Positions 1 through 7,019 of a stretch of 8,024 nt of DNA are shown piece after piece. Each line of letters begins with the position of its first letter. The first letter of the stretch is position 1. Below the pieces are notes generated by a model, which was not told where the DNA came from, made no database searches, and was given only the letters and a program-made list of their open reading frames with translations. The translations under genes were made by a program, and so were the position numbers. Source of the stretch: Flavobacteriales bacterium (GTDB taxonomy: Bacteria > Bacteroidota > Bacteroidia > Flavobacteriales > UBA7430); NCBI GenBank assembly GCA_002685115.1, contig NYWQ01000080.1, positions 1 to 8,024 on the forward strand. The letters are read 5' to 3'.

Positions 1-50
1 CTCTTTAATTAGTATACGAAAACCGCCCCTCGCCCGAATTCGAAATAAAT

Positions 51-80
51 AAAAGCCACTCTAATAGGGTGTTTTTTTTT
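51..80 (+). terminator. Probable Rho-independent terminator of an upstream gene
   Basis: The stem CACTC (57-61) pairs with GGGTG (67-71) through one G-T pair around the loop TAATA, followed by nine T (72-80). A-T pairs between the A-run at 51-54 and the T-run extend it past a C56/T72 mismatch. The core resembles the stronger terminator at 6943-6968 (GCCACTCTAATAGGGTG against GCCACCCAATAGGGTG). The T-tract lies on the + strand; a weaker T-rich tail on the other strand could make it bidirectional. Confidence 0.55.
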
Positions 81-206
81 GTTAAGGAGATTTGGACTAC
101 CCTTTTTTATTTACTTTAGAACTGTTTCAGTAAACCAAAATCAGCCTTGATTTAGTTGGGAAAACTGTAATGTTTATTTAGAAGTACATGCAGTAGATAA
201 TTTTTA

Positions 207-214
207 TATCTTTA
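207..214 (+). promoter_or_regulatory. Putative -7 promoter element (TATCTTTA)
   Basis: TATCTTTA matches the Bacteroidota -7 consensus TAnnTTTG at seven of eight positions. It lies 18 bases before the ATG at 233, which would give a leader of roughly a dozen bases. No TTG lies at the expected spacing (about 17-23 bases upstream), so the -33 part is missing. The same octamer precedes the third gene at 7008-7015. Confidence 0.4.
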
Positions 215-232
215 AGCATATTTACCCTCCCT

Positions 233-3200
233 ATGAAAAAAATACTATTTTTAATTGGTCTTTTGTTATCGACCATAATGAGCTTTGCTCAGTGTGAACT
301 TCCCCAAGCGTTTTATGGAAACACAGGAGGCAATATGACGGTCATGTTAACTTCAAGTTTTATCAACTCAATTCCTATTTCAGACCCCAATGCATATGTG
401 GTCGCTTTAAATGAAGACGGGCTTGTTGTGGGTTCGCAACTCGTATTCGATAGAACTCAAGCTACGATAGCCATATGGGGAGATGACAGCGATACCCCAG
501 AAAAAGACGGAGCCTCTTTTGGCGAAATCATTTCGTTTCAATTGGTTAATGGGTCGGATTTGTATACCCTAAATCTTAACGATGCCATAAGTTATGCGAA
601 CAACGGCATGTCCATTCTAAATGCTGTTACCTTCAGTTTATGCGGTGGCGAGGTCAATCCTACTCTTTGTGATTATCCGGGTTTGTTTTCTGGTAATACA
701 GGTAATAGTATGACGCTTATGCTCACAAATGAATTTATTGAATCACTTTCTGTTACGAGTGAGTCTGCTTACGTGTCTGCTAGCTCAAATGGCGTATTAG
801 TTGGCTCTGTAGCTGTTTACGGTTTAAATCAAATTACTTTATCTATATGGGGAGACGACTCCACAACGCCTGAAATAGATGGTGCGAGCTCTGGGGCTGC
901 AATTGAATTAGAGTTTGTTGACGGTCCTATTCTGTACAGTCTTAATTTAGAGCCCATTACTTACGTTGTAAATCAATTTACGGCGCTATACAGTCCTAGT
1001 AGCGTGGTGCCAGTATGTGGTCTTAATGTAGTTGAAGGTTGTACCTCGAGTGCTGCTGTAAATTACGATTCGAGTGCAAACTCAGACGATGGCTCATGTA
1101 TTACGCTTGTAAACGGTTGTACCGATGCAGCTGCTTTTAATTACAATGCGCTTGCAAATACCAATGACGGTTCGTGTATTGAAGTTGTTTTGGGTTGTAC
1201 GGAGGCTTCTGCTTTCAATTTTAATGCCGTTGCCAACACAAACGATAACTCTTGTGTTTCGGTAGTAAACGGTTGTACCGATGCCACTGCTTTTAATTAC
1301 AATGCGCTTGCAAATACCAATAACGGTTCTTGTATAGCTGTTGTTTCGGGTTGTACCAATCCATTGGCGTACAATTACAACGCTGTAGCTAATACAAACG
1401 ATAACTCTTGTGTTTCTGTGGTAAACGGTTGTACCGATGCCACTGCTTTTAATTACAATACGCTTGCAAATACGGAAAACGGTTCATGTATAGCGGTTGT
1501 TTCGGGTTGTACCAATCCATTGGCATACAATTACAATGTTTTGGCCAATACGAATGATAACTCATGTGTTTCGGTCGTAACAGGCTGTACGGATTTAACT
1601 GCATTGAATTACAACACCAATGCCAATACCGATGACGGCTCTTGTTTAGCTGTTGTTATGGGTTGTACCGATCCATTGGCATTTAATACCACTGTTGGAG
1701 CTAATACTGATGATGGCTCTTGTGTAGCTGTAGTATTGGGCTGTACTGATATTTCTGCATTCAATTTTAATAATTTAGCCAATACCAATAACGGTTCTTG
1801 TATAGCGGTTGTTTCGGGTTGTACCGATCCGTTGGCATTTAATACCACTGTTGGAGCCAATACCGATGACGGTTCTTGTACTGCCATTGTTTTGGGTTGT
1901 ACCGATCCGCTGGCATTTAATACCACTGTTGGAGCCAATACTGATGACGGTTCTTGTTTGGCTATTGTTTTGGGTTGTACCGATCCACTAGCATTTAATA
2001 CCACTGTTGGTGCCAATACCGATGACGGCTCCTGTTTAGCCGTTATTCCGGGTTGTATCGATGCATCTGCATTTAATTACAATAGCTTGGCCAATACCGA
2101 TGACGGCTCTTGTGTAGCTGTTATTTTAGGTTGCACCGACCCCTTGTCTTTTAATTTCAATGCTGGAGCAAACACCTCCAATTATTCTTGTATTTCCGTT
2201 GTTTCGGGTTGTACCGATCCAACGGCATACACTTACAATACCTTGGCCAATACCGACGATGGCTCTTGTGTTGCCGTTGTTTTAGGTTGTACCAATCCAT
2301 TGGCCTTTAACTACAATTCTGCAGCCAATACCTCCAACTATTCTTGTATTTCGGTAATAAATGGTTGTACTGATGTTTCCGCATTTAATTTTAATAGTTT
2401 AGCGAATACTGATGATGGTTCTTGTGAGGCAGTTGTATTGGGTTGTACCGATCCATTGGCGTTTAATACAACAGTTGGAGCCAATACAGATAACGGTTCT
2501 TGTGAAGCAGTTGTATTGGGTTGTTCGGATGCTTCCGCTTTTAATTACAATTCTTTGGCCAATACCGATAACGCGTCTTGCCAGGCAATTGTTTTAGGTT
2601 GCACCGATCCGTTAGCTTTCAATACAACTCCTCAAGCCAATACCGATGATGGTTCTTGTGTAGCAGTTGTTTATGGATGTACCGATTCTTCTGCTTTCAA
2701 TTTTAATGCTTTAGCCAATACCAATAGCGGTACTTGTGAAGCCGTCGTATTGGGTTGTACCGATCCATTGGCTTTTAATACTACAGTTGGAGCCAATACA
2801 GACAACGGTTCTTGTCAAGCAGTTGTGTATGGATGTACCGATGCGGCTGCCTTCAATTTTAATACTTTAGCCAATACCGATAATGGTTCTTGCGAAGCAG
2901 TAATTTACGGTTGTACCGATCTTTTGGCTTTTAATACGACTGCACAAGCTAATACCGATAACGGTTCTTGTATTGCTGTTTCATTGGGTTGTACCGATGC
3001 AACTGCATTTAATTACAATGCTTTGGCTAATACCGACAATGGCTTATGTGTTGCTCTTGCCTATGGTTGTACCAACCCATTAGCCTTTAATTACAATGCT
3101 GCAGCCAATACAAATGATGCTTCATGCGTTGCTGTTGTTTACGGTTGTACCGATAGTGCCGCATTTAACTATACTCCTGAAGCTAATACAGACAATAACG

Positions 3201-6200
3201 CTTGTGAGCCTTTTGTTTTTGGCTGTACTTACGATTTTTCGTTTGTTTCAAACTTTAACCAAGCTGCCAATACCTACGACGGATCTTGTGTTTTTATTGG
3301 CTTACGAAGATCTGCTACGCCTGTTTGTATTGATACGGCAGCTACCAATTATTTTGAAGGGGCGGACCCTGCAAGTCCTTTTTACAATGCTGACCTAATT
3401 ACGAATGCAATTGCTTATGCTTCGCCTGAGTCTTGCACATATCCAATCGTAATTGCAGGATGTATGGATGGTTTGGCTTTCAATTACGATAGCTTAGCTA
3501 CGTTGGATGACGGTTCATGTATTTCTGTTGTAGCTGGATGTAACGACACTTCAGCGTTTAATTACGATGCTGCAGTAAATACAAATAACGGTTCTTGCAT
3601 CTCAAAAGTGTTCGGCTGTACCAATTCTTATGCCTTTAATTACAATGCATCTGCAAATACCGATGATGGTTCTTGTGTGCCTGTTATAGTAGGTTGTACC
3701 GATGCAACTGCCTTCAATTACGACAGTACTGCAAATACAGATAGTGGTTTGTGTGAGCCTGTTGTTTTGGGCTGTATCAATCCAACTGCATTTAATTATA
3801 TTGCTTCTGCCAATACCGATGATGCTTCTTGCATACCTGTAGTAACTGGTTGTATGGATCCTGCTGCCTTTAATTACAATGCTGCAGCCAATACCAACAA
3901 CCAATCTTGTATTTCTGTTGCTTTGGGCTGTACCAATTCTTTTGCCTTTAATTACAATGCTGAAGCTAACACCGACAATGGTTCTTGTGAAGCCATTGCA
4001 TTAGGTTGTATGGATGCTACAGCCTTTAATTACGATCCTTTAGCCAACACCGATGCTAATTCTTGTGTGGCAATTGTATTGGGTTGTACCAACGCCAACG
4101 CCTTTAATTATATTGCCAATGCCAATACTGATGATGCTTCTTGTTTAGCAGTGGTAAACGGTTGTATGGATGCTACTGCGTTTAATTATAATCCTGCGGC
4201 AAATAAGCAAAGCGGTACTTGTGTAGCTAAAGTTTTGGGCTGTACCAATTCAAGTGCGTTTAATTACAATGCCAATGCCAATACCGATAATGCCTCTTGT
4301 TTAGCAGTGGTAACAGGTTGTATGGATGCTGCTGCTTTTAATTACAATAGCGCAGCCAATACCGATAATGGTTCTTGTGTTTTGGTTGTGCTGGGATGTA
4401 CCAATGCAAATGCCTTTAATTATAACCCTTCTGCCAATACCGATGATGCTTCTTGTTTAGCTGTGGTAAATGGTTGTATGGATGCTGCTGCTTTTAATTA
4501 CAATAGCGTAGCCAATACGGATAACAATTCTTGTATAGCTGTTGTGTTGGGCTGTACCAACTCTTATGCATTTAATTACAATGCTGAAGCTAATACAGAT
4601 GATTTTTCTTGTGAAGCTTTGGTAAGTGGCTGTATGGATGTTACTGCCTTTAATTACAATGCCGCAGCCAATACCGAAAGTGATGCATGTATTGCCAAAG
4701 TTTTGGGTTGCACCAACGCATATGCTTTTAATTTCAATACACAAGCTAATTCAGATGATGGGTCTTGTGTAGCCGTTGTAACCGGTTGTATGGATGTTGC
4801 TGCTTTTAATTACAATGCCTCAGCCAATACCGAAAGTGGTTCGTGTACGCCGGTAATTATGGGTTGTACCAATAGCATTGCTTTCAATTACAATTCCTCT
4901 GCCAATGTAGAAGACGATTCGTGTTTGCCTGTAGTACTAGGTTGTACCGATAGTACTGCCTTCAATTACAGTCCTTCTGCCAATACCGATAATCAAAGTT
5001 GTGTCTCTATTTTAGTTGGTTGTACCGATGCTTTGGCTTTTAATTTTAATCCGCAAGCCAATCAAAATGACAGCAGTTGTATAGCGGTTGTTTTGGGATG
5101 TATAGATGCCACTGCATTTAATTATCAGGCTGCAGCTAATACGAGTGATGGTTCTTGTATAACTCTTGTTGAAGGTTGTACTGATGCTTTAGCATTTAAC
5201 TACAATCCTGCTGCAACTACCGAAATGAGCCCTTCCAATTGTACTGCTGTTGTTTTAGGGTGTATAGATCCTCGTTTTAGAGAGTTTGTTAGTATTGCAA
5301 ATACCGATGACGGGTCTTGTATAGATTTATGGTCTGATTTATATGCTGGTGTTACTGCGCAGTTTGATGCTGCAACGACTCTTATTGATAGTATTAGTAC
5401 ATCACTTTCTTTATTGAGTACTGATTTTCAACTATTAATTCAAAATACACAAGACTCTTCACTATTTTATGCGACTCAAATAGCAGTCTTAAATTCCAAT
5501 CATGCTGCTGAACTTTTTGTAGTACAAAATCAGATCTCAGAGCTAGAAGACAACCTTGCTTCGAGCATTCTTAGCCCCGATAGTCAGGTTGCTTCTTTAG
5601 CTGCTTCACACCAAGCAGAATTGTCTCAAGCAGCTTTAGAAGCATCTAATTTACTAGCCCTTACCGAATTGTCATTTCAGTTAGACAGTGTGAGTATGTT
5701 GTTAGATTTTGAAAATCAGTTGACAGATTTGGCTAGTGAGCATAACACTCAAATTAATTTGTTAAATGCTGAAGATGCCATCGAAGATGCTTTGTACGAT
5801 GCCATTATTACTGATTTAAAAGCTGATAGTGCTTTCTTTGAAACTCAAGTAGCTTCCTTACAGATAGACAGTGCAGCCTTTGAGGTGCAAATTGCAGAAC
5901 TAGACGCGAATGTAGCTGAGCTGACAAATAATGCCACTTTCTTGACGAGTGAACTCGCTTATTATTCCGCTCCTATTATGATAGATTTGGAACAAGGTTG
6001 GAATATTATTGGTTTTTCCCTCCACGAGCAAATGGATGTTGTAGCTTCATTAGAAATATTGGGCGATAAACTTCACTTGATTAAAAATAACAGCGCTCGT
6101 ATTTATTGGCCTGAGTTTGGTTTTAATAATATTGGAGATTTATTGCCAGGGCAAGGGTATCAACTTAGAATGAATGAAGAGTACCAAGACTTTACCTTCC

Positions 6201-6409
6201 CATACATTCCTGGAGAACGCATCATACTATCGCCTAATGTACCACAGTGGGCCTTAGATATGGATGTTTCGGTTCATCCAAATGACATTCGATCCCTCGT
6301 AAAGGTGGTTAATATGTTAGGTCAAGAAGTGAATCCAGTACATCAAGCCAAAGGAACCCCCTTGATTTACTTATACAACGATGCGAGCGTAGAGAAAAAA
6401 ATAAATTAA
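233..6409 (+). CDS. Giant secreted cysteine-repeat protein with coiled coil and T9SS-like tail
   Basis: The product has 2058 residues and is probably exported by Sec and then anchored or released through type IX secretion. Residues 1-19 or 20 form a signal peptide (Lys-Lys, hydrophobic core, Ser-Phe-Ala-Gln). Residues 21-145 and 146-268 are two homologous modules, each with cysteines 116 residues apart (C21/C137, C146/C262) and an Ile-Trp-Gly-Asp-Asp motif (W82, W206). Residues 269-1699 hold about 54 units built as GC(T/M)(D/N)xxAFNYNxxAN, then T(D/N)(D/N)GSC, each with two cysteines 19 positions apart. Residues 1700-1914 are cysteine-free and rich in Leu, Ala, Ser, Asp and Gln, with coiled-coil character. 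Residues 1915-1990 include LEQGWNIIGFS and an IGDLLPGQGYQ motif. The last ~60 residues (MLGQEV, then IYLYNDASVEKKIN) resemble a T9SS type-A tail. The start is supported by the signal peptide and by an in-frame TAG at 194; there is no Shine-Dalgarno sequence. An adhesin or surface stalk is an inference; no enzymatic domain is recognised. Confidence 0.93.
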   Translation: MKKILFLIGLLLSTIMSFAQCELPQAFYGNTGGNMTVMLTSSFINSIPISDPNAYVVALNEDGLVVGSQLVFDRTQATIAIWGDDSDTPEKDGASFGEIISFQLVNGSDLYTLNLNDAISYANNGMSILNAVTFSLCGGEVNPTLCDYPGLFSGNTGNSMTLMLTNEFIESLSVTSESAYVSASSNGVLVGSVAVYGLNQITLSIWGDDSTTPEIDGASSGAAIELEFVDGPILYSLNLEPITYVVNQFTALYSPSSVVPVCGLNVVEGCTSSAAVNYDSSANSDDGSCITLVNGCTDAAAFNYNALANTNDGSCIEVVLGCTEASAFNFNAVANTNDNSCVSVVNGCTDATAFNYNALANTNNGSCIAVVSGCTNPLAYNYNAVANTNDNSCVSVVNGCTDATAFNYNTLANTENGSCIAVVSGCTNPLAYNYNVLANTNDNSCVSVVTGCTDLTALNYNTNANTDDGSCLAVVMGCTDPLAFNTTVGANTDDGSCVAVVLGCTDISAFNFNNLANTNNGSCIAVVSGCTDPLAFNTTVGANTDDGSCTAIVLGCTDPLAFNTTVGANTDDGSCLAIVLGCTDPLAFNTTVGANTDDGSCLAVIPGCIDASAFNYNSLANTDDGSCVAVILGCTDPLSFNFNAGANTSNYSCISVVSGCTDPTAYTYNTLANTDDGSCVAVVLGCTNPLAFNYNSAANTSNYSCISVINGCTDVSAFNFNSLANTDDGSCEAVVLGCTDPLAFNTTVGANTDNGSCEAVVLGCSDASAFNYNSLANTDNASCQAIVLGCTDPLAFNTTPQANTDDGSCVAVVYGCTDSSAFNFNALANTNSGTCEAVVLGCTDPLAFNTTVGANTDNGSCQAVVYGCTDAAAFNFNTLANTDNGSCEAVIYGCTDLLAFNTTAQANTDNGSCIAVSLGCTDATAFNYNALANTDNGLCVALAYGCTNPLAFNYNAAANTNDASCVAVVYGCTDSAAFNYTPEANTDNNACEPFVFGCTYDFSFVSNFNQAANTYDGSCVFIGLRRSATPVCIDTAATNYFEGADPASPFYNADLITNAIAYASPESCTYPIVIAGCMDGLAFNYDSLATLDDGSCISVVAGCNDTSAFNYDAAVNTNNGSCISKVFGCTNSYAFNYNASANTDDGSCVPVIVGCTDATAFNYDSTANTDSGLCEPVVLGCINPTAFNYIASANTDDASCIPVVTGCMDPAAFNYNAAANTNNQSCISVALGCTNSFAFNYNAEANTDNGSCEAIALGCMDATAFNYDPLANTDANSCVAIVLGCTNANAFNYIANANTDDASCLAVVNGCMDATAFNYNPAANKQSGTCVAKVLGCTNSSAFNYNANANTDNASCLAVVTGCMDAAAFNYNSAANTDNGSCVLVVLGCTNANAFNYNPSANTDDASCLAVVNGCMDAAAFNYNSVANTDNNSCIAVVLGCTNSYAFNYNAEANTDDFSCEALVSGCMDVTAFNYNAAANTESDACIAKVLGCTNAYAFNFNTQANSDDGSCVAVVTGCMDVAAFNYNASANTESGSCTPVIMGCTNSIAFNYNSSANVEDDSCLPVVLGCTDSTAFNYSPSANTDNQSCVSILVGCTDALAFNFNPQANQNDSSCIAVVLGCIDATAFNYQAAANTSDGSCITLVEGCTDALAFNYNPAATTEMSPSNCTAVVLGCIDPRFREFVSIANTDDGSCIDLWSDLYAGVTAQFDAATTLIDSISTSLSLLSTDFQLLIQNTQDSSLFYATQIAVLNSNHAAELFVVQNQISELEDNLASSILSPDSQVASLAASHQAELSQAALEASNLLALTELSFQLDSVSMLLDFENQLTDLASEHNTQINLLNAEDAIEDALYDAIITDLKADSAFFETQVASLQIDSAAFEVQIAELDANVAELTNNATFLTSELAYYSAPIMIDLEQGWNIIGFSLHEQMDVVASLEILGDKLHLIKNNSARIYWPEFGFNNIGDLLPGQGYQLRMNEEYQDFTFPYIPGERIILSPNVPQWALDMDVSVHPNDIRSLVKVVNMLGQEVNPVHQAKGTPLIYLYNDASVEKKIN
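293..1036 (+). repeat. Tandem pair of WGDD modules (residues 21-268)
   Basis: Two diverged copies of a ~120-residue module lie head to tail (293-667 and 668-1036). Both start with Cys, then share GNTG-x-x-MT-x-MLT, an Ala-Tyr-Val segment, a Leu/Val-Val-Gly-Ser segment, IWGDDS-x-TPE-x-DGAS, and a Leu-Tyr-x-Leu-Asn-Leu strand, and both end with a Cys 116 residues after the first. The equal cysteine spacing suggests a disulfide closing each module. From memory, similar modules occur in other Flavobacteriia surface proteins, but I cannot name a family. A beta-sandwich fold is a guess. Confidence 0.8.
1037..3220 (+). repeat. Cysteine repeat block A: 28 exact 78-bp units
   Basis: Residues 269-996 are 28 consecutive units of exactly 26 residues with no insertion. 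Each has Cys at unit positions 2 and 21, a conserved Ala-Phe-Asn at 7-9, and Ala-Asn at 14-15. Units 9, 11-13, 19, 21, 23 and 25 carry the variant PLAFNTT or LLAFNTT; the others mostly carry AFNYN or AFNFN. Units 11-13 (1817-2050) are nearly identical at DNA level. Units 4-5 and 6-7 (1271-1426 and 1427-1582) are a 156-bp duplication. The DNA is coding throughout, with many silent differences between units. Confidence 0.95.
3221..3457 (+). repeat. Two irregular repeat units splitting the array
   Basis: Residues 997-1075 break the 26-residue register. A 35-residue unit starts GCTYDFSF, still has an ANTYDGSC half, and ends in an Arg-Arg-containing linker. A 44-residue unit starts CIDTAATNYF and has its second cysteine at PESC after an insertion containing Tyr-Asn-Ala-Asp. 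Each irregular unit still has exactly two cysteines, so pairing is kept. This segment separates blocks of different consensus and may act as a hinge; that role is inferred. Confidence 0.85.
3458..5329 (+). repeat. Cysteine repeat block B: 24 units, alternating GCMD/GCTN
   Basis: Residues 1076-1699 hold 22 units of exactly 26 residues, a 28-residue unit (1648-1675, with an inserted Met-Ser-Pro), and a degenerate last unit (1676-1699) in which AFNYN is replaced by RFREF while both cysteines remain. From unit 36 to unit 49 of the whole array (3848-4939) the units alternate strictly between GCMD and GCTN starts, giving seven 52-residue (156-bp) dimers. The FNTT variant of block A is absent here. 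Confidence 0.94.
5330..5974 (+). other. Coiled-coil stalk segment of the giant protein (residues 1700-1914)
   Basis: After the last repeat cysteine (C1696) there is no cysteine to the end of the protein. This stretch is helical in character, with few Gly or Pro residues, regularly spaced Leu, Ile and Val, and recurring Gln-Ile-x-x-Leu or Gln-Val-Ala-Ser-Leu patterns such as QISELEDNL and QIAELDANVAEL. It probably forms a coiled coil that joins the disulfide-rich array to the C-terminal anchor domains. Oligomeric state cannot be judged by eye. Confidence 0.7.
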
Positions 6410-6436
6410 CGCCCACGCGTTATGTATCAATAAAAC

Positions 6437-6462
6437 TTTAAAATTAGCTATTCGCTTTTTTT
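6437..6462 (+). terminator. Weak candidate terminator after the giant gene
   Basis: AGC (6446-6448) and GCT (6454-6456) form a short stem around TATTC, with further A-T pairing after two T-T mismatches, followed by a T-run to 6462. The stem core is only three pairs, so this is doubtful. A separate five-pair hairpin (TAACG 6407-6411 with CGTTA 6418-6422) overlaps the stop codon but has no T-tract. Confidence 0.25.
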
Positions 6463-6523
6463 GCAGATTTATTTTTAGATTGACACGTCTATTTATCTTA
6501 CAGAGATTGTTATCTTTCCATTC

Positions 6524-6531
6524 TATTTTTG
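6524..6531 (+). promoter_or_regulatory. Putative -7 promoter element (TATTTTTG) of the DoxX-like gene
   Basis: TATTTTTG is a full match to TAnnTTTG, 32 bases before the preferred ATG at 6564. The nearest TTG (6507-6509) is only 14 bases upstream, shorter than usual. A second near match, TATCTTTC, lies at 6511-6518. If used, this promoter excludes a TTG start at 6480. Confidence 0.4.
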
Positions 6532-6563
6532 TGCCAATACTAATTGTTAAAAATAAGACGAAC

Positions 6564-6929
6564 ATGAGTCAAAGAACAGTCAAAATTATATATTATACAG
6601 CTACGAGCTTACTTTCAGCTTTAATGCTAAGTTCTGGAGTTTCATATTTTTTAAATCACGCAGCGGTTGCTGAGAGTTTTTCAACTCTTGGATATCCAGC
6701 GCACTTAGTTTATCCTTTAGCTATTGCTAAATTATTGGGTATAGTAGCCATTTGGACAAAGCTGTCAAATACACTTAAAGAATGGGCTTATGCTGGGTTT
6801 TTCTTCGATTTTTTAATTGCTTTTGCCGCACATTTTTATGCGGGCGATGGAGAGTTTGTCGGTGCGCTTGTTGCCATGCTTCTACTGCTCGTTTCGTATC
6901 GCTTCGAAAAGAGCTTAACTGCAGCTTAA
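6564..6929 (+). CDS. DoxX-like small membrane protein
   Basis: The product has 121 residues and is an inner-membrane protein with four hydrophobic segments, at about 9-30, 46-64, 75-92 and 98-112. The LGYPAHLVYPLAIAKLLG stretch (42-59), LKEWAYAGF (71-79), the Asp at 82 and the His at 90 fit the DoxX-like family (DoxX_2 type) common in Bacteroidota, and the length is typical. Family members have no firmly known general function; some relatives are linked to redox or stress roles, which cannot be assigned here. The frame is also open from a TTG at 6480, but the ATG at 6564 puts the start at the conserved N-terminus, has an A-rich stretch just upstream (TAAAAATAAG), and leaves room for a promoter at 6524. 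It lies 154 bases after the giant gene and ends 13 bases before a strong terminator, so it is probably transcribed alone or by read-through from upstream. Confidence 0.85.
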   Translation: MSQRTVKIIYYTATSLLSALMLSSGVSYFLNHAAVAESFSTLGYPAHLVYPLAIAKLLGIVAIWTKLSNTLKEWAYAGFFFDFLIAFAAHFYAGDGEFVGALVAMLLLLVSYRFEKSLTAA

Positions 6930-6942
6930 AAACAACTTAAAC

Positions 6943-6968
6943 GCCACCCAATAGGGTGGCTTTTTTTT
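6943..6968 (+). terminator. Rho-independent terminator
   Basis: A perfect 7-bp GC-rich stem, GCCACCC (6943-6949) with GGGTGGC (6954-6960), closes a four-base AATA loop and is followed by eight T (6961-6968). It sits just after the DoxX-like stop codon and before the promoter of the next gene, so it separates the two transcription units. Confidence 0.92.
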
Positions 6969-6982
6969 CTTGAATATAGGGT

Positions 6983-7015
6983 TTGTAGTCATTGTTATAA
7001 TTTCGTTTATCTTTA
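6983..7015 (+). promoter_or_regulatory. Putative Bacteroidota-type promoter giving a near-leaderless transcript
   Basis: TTG at 6983-6985 and TATCTTTA at 7008-7015 are separated by 22 bases, within the range for the -33/-7 promoters of this phylum. The octamer ends only four bases before the ATG at 7020, so transcription would begin at or very near the start codon. Confidence 0.5.
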
Positions 7016-7019
7016 GAAC

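Larger units (their letters stand above)
1..232. other. Upstream intergenic region
   Basis: No complete gene is visible here. One frame stays open from base 2 to a TAA at 50-52 (16 codons, ending Arg-Ile-Arg-Asn-Lys) and could be the 3' end of an upstream gene, because a terminator-like hairpin follows directly at 51-80. Sixteen codons are too few to identify anything. The rest, about 81-200, is AT-rich with no recognisable RNA, repeat or ORF. An in-frame TAG at 194-196 closes the frame of the downstream gene, so its coding region cannot extend into this stretch beyond that point. Confidence 0.6.

Noticed and set aside
278..295. Lipoprotein signal (Cys right after the signal peptide of the giant protein)
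   Set aside because: The residue before Cys21 is Gln and the context is Phe-Ala-Gln-Cys, which does not fit a lipobox needing Ala or Gly at that position; ordinary cleavage near Ala19/Gln20 is more likely.
1609..2016. Antisense ORF of 135 codons within the repeats, and similar ones at 3602-3904 and 4457-4744
   Set aside because: The 78-bp unit is a multiple of three, so any frame open in one unit stays open in the next; these are repeat shadows with no start context.
1809..3398. Other + strand ORFs at 1809-1991, 2412-2597 and 3096-3398
   Set aside because: They are alternate-frame shadows of the repeat, rich in Trp, Leu and Ile as expected from frame-shifted repeat codons.
1037..5329. CRISPR array or other spaced DNA repeat
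   Set aside because: The 78-bp period is in frame, continuously coding and directly adjacent, with no unique spacers; variation is mostly at third codon positions.
6407..6422. Hairpin across the stop codon of the giant gene as terminator
   Set aside because: It has five pairs and no following T-tract; probably chance.
6480..6563. TTG start giving a 149-residue DoxX-like protein
   Set aside because: The extra 28 residues are low-complexity hydrophobic sequence overlapping the putative promoter, and the family's conserved N-terminus begins at the ATG at 6564.
6371..6565. Minus-strand ORF of 64 codons
   Set aside because: It overlaps the end of the giant gene and the AT-rich gap before the DoxX-like gene, and has no recognisable motif.
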